Part shown: piece after piece, positions 37,466-44,050 of the stretch
How positions within the stretch are numbered: the stretch's first letter is position 1
Layout of the letters: the number at the start of each line of letters is the position of its first letter
Origin: Sphingopyxis sp. OPL5
Lineage (GTDB): Bacteria > Pseudomonadota > Alphaproteobacteria > Sphingomonadales > Sphingomonadaceae
Direction of reading: 5' to 3'
DNA: 64,000 nt
Assembly (NCBI RefSeq): GCF_003797775.2
Contig: NZ_CP060725.1
Span: forward strand, 1,302,001-1,366,000
Position numbers and translations under genes: made by a program
Notes under the pieces: model-generated
What the model saw: the letters and a program-made list of their open reading frames with translations, nothing else
Told to the model about the DNA's origin: nothing
Databases searched by the model: none

Positions 37466-37987
37466 ATGAGAATAGCATTTGCCCTAATTCTTGCCGTTGT
37501 GCTCGGAGGATCAGTCGATAGAAACGAGCTTGGCCAGAAAAAATACAAAGTCCCTACCGGCGCAACAGAGACCGCAACATTTATCTTTCCTAAGGGAGGC
37601 TTGAGACTATCCGTTTTCAGCGGAGATTATCAATATTACCGGACCATGAAAGGCGATGAATGTCAGTTATCTCAAAAGCTTATTGATTATAGCGCTGGAA
37701 TTGGTCGAAATACAAAAGAAAAACCGATAAAAATTGAAGCCGGAAAGAAGGTAGAGATATTGGGCTTTACCATGAAGCAAACCTACGGAGGCTATAATTC
37801 TCAGCTTTACTCGTCTTGCATAAACGTTATCGAATTCACGCCAAAAGCCAATGCGACATATAACATCACCCAGATACCGGACGGCAACAATCCTGTTCGC
37901 AGTTGCTCGATGGATGTGAAGGAAGTTTCTACAGGCCGAACGCCAGAGGATATGAAAGTGCTTCCTGTGCCGAATTGCGAGTTTTAG
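37466..37987 (+). CDS. Orphan exported protein in an AT-richer island
   Basis: 173 residues, no family recognised. The N-terminus (MRIAFALILAVVLGGS) looks like a signal peptide or lipid-free anchor. The rest is polar with spaced cysteines (CQLSQ, SSCIN, RSCSM, PNCEF), consistent with disulfides in the periplasm. Lys/Asn/Ile/Tyr codons with A or T endings are frequent, unlike neighbouring genes, which points to recent acquisition. AGGGAA lies about 10 bases before the ATG. About 190 bases downstream hold no gene I can support. Confidence 0.7.
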   Translation: MRIAFALILAVVLGGSVDRNELGQKKYKVPTGATETATFIFPKGGLRLSVFSGDYQYYRTMKGDECQLSQKLIDYSAGIGRNTKEKPIKIEAGKKVEILGFTMKQTYGGYNSQLYSSCINVIEFTPKANATYNITQIPDGNNPVRSCSMDVKEVSTGRTPEDMKVLPVPNCEF

Positions 37988-38181
37988 CGTTGATTTCCCG
38001 TTGATGGAATCGATTGGGCCTTCCCGAGGAGCGGGCTCGATCGGCGGTGAGCGGGCGGGGCGCACAGTCCAGGCGACATGGCCGCGCTGCCAACCCTGCT
38101 CGACATGTTATCGCCAGACGAATGCACCAACTAGCTAAAAACATAGAATATTTCCGCCCAAACGGGAGAACCGCAACACAG

Positions 38182-39372
38182 CTACTTCGCGAGCGCCTCG
38201 CACAGACGATCGGTCGCCAGCGCGATGCGCGATTCGGCGGTATCGCGATTGGCCGGGCTGTTCTCGACGCCCTTCGTTTCGGTGTTGAACGCCAGCAACG
38301 TTCCCGCCCGCTGGTCGGGGCAGAGACTGAGATAGGCGCGAAAGCCGTTCTGGTCGCCATTGTGACCTATGAAGCGCACGCCCGCGCCGCGGTCGACGAA
38401 GAAGGATAGTCCGCTCTGGGTCGTCTTCGCCATGCGGCCCTGCGTGAAATCCTCGCCCGCCGCGATTTGCGGCACCCACATTTCCTCGAGCGACGAGCGC
38501 TTCAGCACCAGATCATAGTCCGCCTGCCGCGCAGGCTCGCCGAGCAGGAAGGCGGCATATTTCGCCATGTCGGGCATCGGCGCGTTGAGCCCACCGTTCG
38601 ACACGGTGACGCCCGTATCGACATCGAAGGGCGCCGCGACGCGCTTGCCGTCGCTGATGGTATAGCTGTGCGACCGATGCGGCAGCAGGTGCGGCGGCGT
38701 CCGGTCGAAATAGCTTTCGTGCATGGCGAGCGGCTTCAGGATGTTCTTGTCGATATAGACTTCATAATCCTCGCCCGAGAGCCGCTCGATGACTTGGCCG
38801 AGATAGACGATGCCGGGGTTCGAATAGCCGAAACGGCTGCCGGGTTCGAACTCGACCCGCGTGTAGGGCAGCATCGCCAACAACTGCGACCAGTTGGCCG
38901 GTTCGAACGGCTGCCAGTCATGCTCGCGCCACGGCCAGGTGCCGCTGCGGAACCCCGCGCTGTGGCTCATCAGCTGGCGCAGCGTGATCGCGCCCGTGTC
39001 ACCATAGGGGTTATGCACCGCCGCCAGTTCGGGGACATATTTCACGATCGGGTCGTCGAGCGACAGCAGCCCGCGATCGCGCAGCTGCATGATCGCGATA
39101 CCCGTCATCGTCTTGGTCACCGACGCCCAATGATAGATGGTGCGCGCATCGACCGGGACATGCGCCTCGGCGTCCTGCTCGCCCAGATGGTCGGCCGCGA
39201 CAACCTGCCCGTCGCGCACGACGTAAAAGCTGCTCCCGGCAATATTCGCGCGGCGCGTTTCGGCGCGATGGAGCTGGCGAAAGTCACGCAGCGCGGCGTC
39301 GAAACCGCCCTCGTCCGCCCCGGCGGACGGGGCTGCGGTCAGGCAAAGGGCGACGGCAATCCAGCGCGACAT
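38182..39372 (-). CDS. Serine hydrolase of the beta-lactamase/class C (AmpC-like, esterase) family
   Basis: 396 residues from the ATG at 39372, preferred over the one 21 bases upstream because GGGAGA lies 6-7 bases before it and a signal peptide begins at once. The catalytic SxxK reads SVTK at 84-87, and the YxN-type motif YSN is at 183-185. FIGHNGDQNGFR is the third-box region. Such proteins can be peptidases, esterases or beta-lactamases; resistance cannot be assumed. It lies 28 bases after the cNMP-binding gene and may share its transcript. Confidence 0.88.
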   Translation of the reverse strand: MSRWIAVALCLTAAPSAGADEGGFDAALRDFRQLHRAETRRANIAGSSFYVVRDGQVVAADHLGEQDAEAHVPVDARTIYHWASVTKTMTGIAIMQLRDRGLLSLDDPIVKYVPELAAVHNPYGDTGAITLRQLMSHSAGFRSGTWPWREHDWQPFEPANWSQLLAMLPYTRVEFEPGSRFGYSNPGIVYLGQVIERLSGEDYEVYIDKNILKPLAMHESYFDRTPPHLLPHRSHSYTISDGKRVAAPFDVDTGVTVSNGGLNAPMPDMAKYAAFLLGEPARQADYDLVLKRSSLEEMWVPQIAAGEDFTQGRMAKTTQSGLSFFVDRGAGVRFIGHNGDQNGFRAYLSLCPDQRAGTLLAFNTETKGVENSPANRDTAESRIALATDRLCEALAK

Positions 39373-39400
39373 GGCAATCTCCCGTCTCTTCATCGAAATA

Positions 39401-40408
39401 TCAGGCCGCCACCGCGTGCCCGCGCTGCATCGCGAGGATGCGCGCCTCGACCTGATCGAGCGCGTCGAGCGCGGTGACGAGGTCGGCGTTGACCGACACC
39501 CCGAGTTCGCGGCTCAGCGCATCGCCGGTCCCGAGCATTTCGGCAAAGGTCGCGCGGTCGAAGGCCAGCAACGTCGCCTGCTCGCTCGTCCGCAGCAGCC
39601 GGTCGTGTGCCGTGCCCGAGAGCATCGGCGACAGACCGACAAGCTGGCCGGGACCGGTGACGGTCAGCTGATAGATACCCTCCCTGTGCGGCAGGCCGCT
39701 GCGCACCGCCCCGCGCACGACGAGCCACAGCCGGTCCGAAACCGCGCCGGGCGTCGCCAAATCTCTGTCCGCCGGCGCATCGACGCGCGTTCCGGCATCC
39801 CAGAAGGCGCGGCGCTGGCCCGGCGTCATCGCCGCGCAACAGGGGAGCTTGGCGAGAAAGGCCTCGGCCGCGAAATCCTCCTCGCTCACCGGCGGCAGCG
39901 CCCGCTGCGGGCGCGGCGTGAAGCTATCGGGGGTTTCGGACAGCATCGCGGCAATATCGCGCGTCTTGCCCGCAACCCGCGCCGCGACCAGCCGGCCAAG
40001 CGCGGTCTGCAATTGCAGCGAGGCGGGGCGAAGCTGCGACAACGCCGCGCGAAACTGATCGGCGGGCATATACCAGCTGCGCACCGGTCCGCGCGCGATG
40101 CCCATCGCCGATCGTTTGATATCGCGGCCGATCAGCGCCATGTCGCCGATGACCTCCCCCGGGCCGACCTGCGCAAGCAAGGCCAGTCCGCCTCCGGGCA
40201 GCCGCTTGCCGATATCGACCCGGCCCTCGTCGATCAGATACAGGCCCTCGGCGCGCTCGTTCTGGACGAGCAGCGCCTCGCCATCGGCGAAATGGCGCAC
40301 CGTGAAGGCATCGGCGATTTCGGCACGCGCGGCGTCGTCGAGGTCCGCGAACAGCGGCACGTCCGCCAGCCGGCTGGCGGACAGCGCGTTCAAGCGAGCA
40401 CCGCCCAT
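39401..40408 (-). CDS. Protein with two cyclic nucleotide-binding-like domains
   Basis: 335 residues from the ATG at 40408, which overlaps the xthA 3-prime end by 19 bases. Two cNMP-type jelly rolls are visible: about 10-125 (FADGEALLVQNERAEGLYLIDEGRVDIG ... GEVIGDMALIGR) and about 195-320 (RLWLVVRGAVRS ... GQLVGLSPMLSG). No helix-turn-helix is apparent at the C-terminus, so this is not a Crp-type regulator. The second domain lacks a clear cAMP-binding Arg, so ligand binding there is doubtful. Function unknown. Confidence 0.78.
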   Translation of the reverse strand: MGGARLNALSASRLADVPLFADLDDAARAEIADAFTVRHFADGEALLVQNERAEGLYLIDEGRVDIGKRLPGGGLALLAQVGPGEVIGDMALIGRDIKRSAMGIARGPVRSWYMPADQFRAALSQLRPASLQLQTALGRLVAARVAGKTRDIAAMLSETPDSFTPRPQRALPPVSEEDFAAEAFLAKLPCCAAMTPGQRRAFWDAGTRVDAPADRDLATPGAVSDRLWLVVRGAVRSGLPHREGIYQLTVTGPGQLVGLSPMLSGTAHDRLLRTSEQATLLAFDRATFAEMLGTGDALSRELGVSVNADLVTALDALDQVEARILAMQRGHAVAA

Positions 40409-41160
40409 GTCGGCGCATGGTCGCTCGCCTTCTCGCGCCCGCGGTGGTCCTTGTCGACTCCGGCGTCGACCAGCCGGTCGGCGAGCGCAGGACTGAGCAG
40501 CAGATGATCGATGCGAAAACCATGGTCGCGCTGCCAGCCGCCGGCCTGATAGTCCCAGAAGGTCCACACCCCGCCCGCCGGATGGCGGCTGCGGATCGCG
40601 TCGGTCCAGCCGTCACCGAGCAGGCGGAACCAGGCGTCGCGCGATTCGGGCTGCATCAGCGCGTCGGTCGACATCGCGCGCGGGTCCCACACATCGTCGT
40701 CGTGCGGGATGACATTATAGTCGCCAGTCAGGATCGTCGGGATCTCGGCGACGAGCAGCGCCTTCGCGCGCTCGCGCAGCCGCGCCATCCAACGCAATTT
40801 ATAATCGAATTTCGGCCCCGGCTGCGGATTGCCGTTGGGCAGGTAGATCGACGCGACGCGCACGCCGTCGACATCGGCCTCCAGGTAACGCGACTGCTCG
40901 TCCTCGGCTTCGCCCGCCAGCCCGCGCTGCACCTCGACCGGCGTCGTGCCTTTGGCGAGGATCGCGACGCCGTTGAAGCCCTTTTGCCCGTGATAGAGGA
41001 AGCCGTAACCCGCGGCCTCAATCTCCTTGGTCGGCATCGTCTCGTCGCTCGACTTCAGTTCCTGCAGGCAGGCGATATCGGGCTGGGTTTCCTCCAGCCA
41101 TTCGACGAGACGCGGCAGGCGCGCCTTGATTCCGTTGATGTTGAAGGTCGCGATTTTCAT
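40390..41160 (-). CDS. xthA: Exodeoxyribonuclease III / AP endonuclease
   Basis: 256 residues of the exonuclease-endonuclease-phosphatase fold. FNINGIKAR, CLQELK (metal Glu), LTGDYNVIP, WTFWDYQAG..RIDHLLLSP and the catalytic SDHAP are all in place. It cuts at abasic sites in base-excision repair. The ATG at 41160 is the only good start. Its 3-prime end overlaps the cNMP-domain gene, which suggests coupled translation. Confidence 0.95.
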   Translation of the reverse strand: MKIATFNINGIKARLPRLVEWLEETQPDIACLQELKSSDETMPTKEIEAAGYGFLYHGQKGFNGVAILAKGTTPVEVQRGLAGEAEDEQSRYLEADVDGVRVASIYLPNGNPQPGPKFDYKLRWMARLRERAKALLVAEIPTILTGDYNVIPHDDDVWDPRAMSTDALMQPESRDAWFRLLGDGWTDAIRSRHPAGGVWTFWDYQAGGWQRDHGFRIDHLLLSPALADRLVDAGVDKDHRGREKASDHAPTWAVLA

Positions 41161-41199
41161 GCCGCACCTATGGCAGCAACGGGGTCGCGACGAAAGGCG

Positions 41200-41541
41200 T
41201 CAGATCGAGAAGCTCGACCCGCAGCCGCAGCCCGAGGCCGCGTTAGGATTTTCGACCTTGAACGACGACCCGCCGAGCGAATCGACAAAATCGACGATAC
41301 AGCCGCGCACCAGGTCGATGCTGACGGGATCGACGACCAGCTTCACTCCGTCGGTCTCGGTGACGATATCCTCCGCATCGATGCCTTCGGCGAGCCCGAA
41401 ACGATAGGTAAAGCCCGAACAGCCGCCGCCATCGACCGCGAGGCGCAGTGCAGCCTCTGCTTCACCCTTGCGGTTGGCGATCCAGCGGACGCGCGCCGCG
41501 GCGGCGGGGGACAGAGTGATATCGGAAAGCTGCGTGGCCAT
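41200..41541 (-). CDS. erpA: Iron-sulfur cluster insertion protein (A-type, ErpA-like)
   Basis: 113 residues. The three cluster-binding cysteines are visible: DGGGCSGF and the C-terminal GCGCGSSF. The core LRLAVDGGGCSGFTYRFGL is diagnostic for A-type carriers. It passes Fe-S clusters to apo-enzymes. Start ATG at 41541. The 334 bases between this gene and the M23 gene start region hold only repeat element B and a terminator. Confidence 0.93.
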   Translation of the reverse strand: MATQLSDITLSPAAAARVRWIANRKGEAEAALRLAVDGGGCSGFTYRFGLAEGIDAEDIVTETDGVKLVVDPVSIDLVRGCIVDFVDSLGGSSFKVENPNAASGCGCGSSFSI

Positions 41542-41637
41542 GGTGCCAAGATAGGGAGTGCGGGCACGAATGGAAGGGGTTGTGGTGACGATGGATCGCG
41601 GCGTTTTGTCGGCTTTGGTGTGAGTGGCGACCCTGAA

Positions 41638-41784
41638 GATCCTCCCCATCGCGAAGCGTTGGGGAGGGGGACCGCCGCGAAGCGGTGGTGGAGGGGTCGG
41701 TACGGTGCGTCATGGCGAGAGGTTTGAACCCCTCCGTCAGCCCTGCGGGCTGCCACCTCCCCATCGCTTCGCGTGGGGAGGATC
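41638..41784. repeat. Palindromic element B, gene-less relative of the DUF559 unit
   Basis: Left arm GATCCTCCCC...GCGAAGC...GGGGAGGGGGACCGC...GGTGGTGGAGGGGTC; middle of about 30 bases; right arm CCCCTCCGTCAGCC...GGCTGCCACCTCCCC...GGGGAGGATC. The left arm differs from element A and from the DUF559 unit mainly in the hairpin loops, where paired changes keep the stems. It lies between erpA and the M23 peptidase, with no coding capacity. Confidence 0.9.
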
Positions 41785-41815
41785 TTGCGTCCAACCGAGG
41801 CATACCGCCCAAATG

Positions 41816-41849
41816 AAAAGGGCGCCCCGGCTTGGACCGGTGGGCGCCC
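41816..41849 (-). terminator. Intrinsic terminator after the M23 peptidase gene
   Basis: On the minus strand GGGCGCCCACCGG and CCGGGGCGCCC pair around TCCAAG, followed by TTTT (41819-41816). It ends 60 bases after the minus-strand M23 stop at 41876. Confidence 0.8.
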
Positions 41850-41875
41850 CCTCCTCTCCGACCCTGAAAAGCTTT

Positions 41876-42577
41876 TTATTCGGGACCGCCCATCGCCAGC
41901 TTGTCGCCGGTGATCGCGGCGATCGCCATGCTGTCCTGGCGGCAGAAGGGCATCGGATTGACCGGCGCGCCTTCGATGCGAACTTCATAATGGAGGTGGT
42001 TGCCGGTCGAACGCCCGGTCGAACCGACGTAACCGACGACCTGCCCCTTCTTCACCTGTTGGCCCGGGGCCACGATGTAGGAGGACATATGGCCGTAGCG
42101 CGTCTGGATCGCGTTGCCATGCTCGATTTCGACATAATTGCCATAGCCGCCGAGGCGCTGGGCGCGACCGACGATGCCGTCGGCGGTCGCATAGATCGGG
42201 GTACCGTGCGGCGCGGGAATATCGACGCCATTGTGGCGCGCGACCTTGCCGGTGATCGGGTGGACGCGCATGCCGTAGGACGACGACAGCGACATATTCT
42301 CGATCGGCACCCGCGACGGGATTGCGACACCGATATTGGCGGTCAGGCCGGTGTCGAGGCGCTTCCACGCCTGGAAAATCGCGCGGGCTTCGGTATCTTC
42401 GCTGGTCTGCGGAACGCCGGCGGTGAAGCTGTCGTCATCGGGTTCGTCGGGAACGACAATGCCCGCATCGGCGCTGGTTTCGGCGGCCTGGACCGTCGGG
42501 GCCGTGAAGCCCATCAGCGCTGTGGCACAAAAAATCAGCCCAAAACGAAACTTTTGCGCCAGAAGAGTGTTTATCAC
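41876..42577 (-). CDS. Secreted M23-family (LytM) peptidase
   Basis: 233 residues starting with GTG at 42577, supported by the signal peptide that follows (cleavage near TVQAA). The zinc motifs HNGVDIPAPHG and HLHYEVR are intact, as is RYGHMSSYIVAPGQQVKKGQVVGYVGSTGRSTG. It probably cleaves peptidoglycan crosslinks or, if inactive, activates an amidase. A possible ribosome-binding site, GGGG, lies 7 bases before the GTG and inside the arm of a large inverted repeat described at 42583. Terminator at 41816. Confidence 0.92.
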   Translation of the reverse strand: MINTLLAQKFRFGLIFCATALMGFTAPTVQAAETSADAGIVVPDEPDDDSFTAGVPQTSEDTEARAIFQAWKRLDTGLTANIGVAIPSRVPIENMSLSSSYGMRVHPITGKVARHNGVDIPAPHGTPIYATADGIVGRAQRLGGYGNYVEIEHGNAIQTRYGHMSSYIVAPGQQVKKGQVVGYVGSTGRSTGNHLHYEVRIEGAPVNPMPFCRQDSMAIAAITGDKLAMGGPE

Positions 42578-42582
42578 TTAAC

Positions 42583-42686
42583 GACCCCGCATCTGCCTTG
42601 TCGCCAACGGAAAAAATTTTCCGGTGGTGCCGGTTTAGTCTGCATTGGATGATTGATCATCCGCCCGCGAGCCTGTCTGCGGGGTC
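42583..42686 (-). promoter_or_regulatory. Structured leader candidate upstream of M23 peptidase
   Basis: GACCCCGCA (plus strand 42583-42591) and TGCGGGGTC (42678-42686) are exact 9-base inverted copies. Between them lie two more perfect inverted repeats: CGGAAAA/TTTTCCG (42608-42623) and GGATGAT/ATCATCC (42647-42662), each with a 2-base centre. The proximal outer arm contains the GGGG that would serve as ribosome-binding site for the GTG at 42577. It could be a fold-controlled leader or, given the 2-base centres, tandem operators in DNA. Confidence 0.5.
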
Positions 42687-42691
42687 AATCC

Positions 42692-43483
42692 TTACGAAGC
42701 AACAACGGCGTAGTATTCTTGCGTTAAACCGGCGTCATGGCGCGCTGAGTCGTTGAACGGCGGCTTCAACCCTCCCCGAAATCGCGATTTTACGAGGCTT
42801 TGCCAGGTTAACGTCCGGGCGAATCCCTGTTCATCGCACGCCCAGTTGAACCAGTCTGTGCCCGCGCTCACATGGCGAATCTCGTCGCGATAGATGCGCC
42901 GCAGGATCGCCGCCGAAACCGTGTCGCCGGCGCCCTCGAACCGGGTGATCATCGCCGGCGTGACGTCGAGCCCGCGCGCTTCGAGCACCATGGGGACGAT
43001 CGCCAGCCGCGCCAGCGCATCGTCGCTCGTTTCCTGCGCCGCCTCCCACAAACCCGCGTGCGCGGGCAGCGCGCCATAGTGGCTACCGAGCGTGCGCAGC
43101 CGCCGGTCGAGCAGCGCGAAATGCATCGCCTCGTCGGCCGCGACGCCGATCCAGTCGTCGACGAAGGCGCGCGGAAATTCTCCCCCAAAGCGTCCGACAA
43201 GGTCCACCGCAAGGTCGATCGCGACGAACTCGATATGCGCGAGCGCGTGGAGCATCGCGATGCGTCCGCGCTCGGAACCTCCCTTGCGGCGGCTCGGCAT
43301 GCGGTTGGGCGGCAGCAGTTGGGGATATTCGGGCCAGGCTGGCTGATCGGGCATCGCGACGTCGCAGCGATGAGCCAGATCGCCGCGCCGCCATGCGCGC
43401 GCCAGTTCGCGCGCCGCGCGCCTTTTGGCGTGCGGATCGGCGGTCAGCAGCACCGCCCGCGCGGCTTCGCCCAAGGAGTTCAT
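42692..43483 (-). CDS. DUF455 family ferritin-like protein
   Basis: 263 residues. A ferritin-like four-helix core carries repeated Glu/His metal positions: LHALAHIEFVAIDLAVD, ADEAMHFALLDRRL, and IYRDEIRHVSAGTDWF. The N-terminus (KRRAARELARAWRRGDL) and the PNRMPSRRKGG segment are typical of DUF455. Members are often near tRNA-modification or stress genes; a di-iron or tRNA-hydroxylase-like activity is conceivable but unproven. ATG at 43483, with AAGGAG-like sequence absent except CCAAGGAG on the plus strand, so the start is by frame. Confidence 0.88.
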   Translation of the reverse strand: MNSLGEAARAVLLTADPHAKRRAARELARAWRRGDLAHRCDVAMPDQPAWPEYPQLLPPNRMPSRRKGGSERGRIAMLHALAHIEFVAIDLAVDLVGRFGGEFPRAFVDDWIGVAADEAMHFALLDRRLRTLGSHYGALPAHAGLWEAAQETSDDALARLAIVPMVLEARGLDVTPAMITRFEGAGDTVSAAILRRIYRDEIRHVSAGTDWFNWACDEQGFARTLTWQSLVKSRFRGGLKPPFNDSARHDAGLTQEYYAVVAS

Positions 43484-43495
43484 GGATTCCCTATC

Positions 43496-43567
43496 CCGTT
43501 AGCGTCGAGCGAAGTCGAGACGCCCCTCGGTCCAGCCCGGCGTCTCGACTGCGCTCGACGCGAACGG
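43496..43567. repeat. Dispersed palindromic repeat, family 3 (copy 2)
   Basis: CCGTTAGCGTCGAGCGAAGT-type left arm and GACTGCGCTCGACGCGAACGG-type right arm, 11-12 bases between. Same outer ends and core (CGAGCGAAGTCGAGAC) as the copy at 35307. It lies between bcp and the DUF455 gene. Confidence 0.85.
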
Positions 43568-43585
43568 AAAAAGGGGCAGTAATCA

Positions 43586-44050
43586 TCAAAGCGCCTTCGC
43601 CGCCTCCAGCACCGCTTCGGCATGGCCCTTCACGCGTACCTTGCGCCATTCGCGCGCGAGCTTGCCGTCGGCGCCGAACAGGAAGGTCGAGCGTTCGATC
43701 CCCATATAGCTACGGCCGTAATTCTGCTTTTCGACCCAGGTGCCGAACGCCTCGCACAGCGCGCCATCCTCGTCGGACGCGAGACGGACGGTCAGCCCAT
43801 ATTTGTCGCGAAACTTGCACAGTTTTGCCGGCGCATCGCGCGACACCGCCAGCACCTGCGCGCCGAGCTTCGCGAAGTCATCGGCAAGCCGCGTGAAATC
43901 CTGCGCTTCGACGGTGCAACCCGGCGTGTCGGCCTTGGGGTAGAAATAGACGACCAGCGGCGCGCCCGTCAGGCCCGCAAGGTCGATCGCCGCGCCGTCG
44001 GCGTCGAGCAGCTTCATTGCGGGAACAGCATCGCCGATGGTGAGGGTCAT
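43586..44050 (-). CDS. bcp: Thioredoxin-dependent peroxiredoxin (Bcp type)
   Basis: 154 residues. The peroxidatic Cys is in DTPGCTVEAQDF (Cys45 region). The resolving Cys that some Bcp proteins have five residues later is replaced (EAQDF), so another Cys (AKLCKF or GALCEAF) may serve. RSTFLFGADGK is typical. It removes peroxides with thioredoxin. The ATG at 44050 overlaps the glnE stop by 4 bases (ATGA). Confidence 0.93.
   Translation of the reverse strand: MTLTIGDAVPAMKLLDADGAAIDLAGLTGAPLVVYFYPKADTPGCTVEAQDFTRLADDFAKLGAQVLAVSRDAPAKLCKFRDKYGLTVRLASDEDGALCEAFGTWVEKQNYGRSYMGIERSTFLFGADGKLAREWRKVRVKGHAEAVLEAAKAL

Noticed and set aside
38078..38135. 18-codon reading frame in the gap after the orphan AT-rich gene
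   Set aside because: No ribosome-binding site, no support beyond chance, and it lies in a stretch without clear codon signal.
38182..39372. Beta-lactamase resistance gene
   Set aside because: SxxK and YxN motifs are shared by esterases and peptidases; nothing here is specific to antibiotic breakdown.
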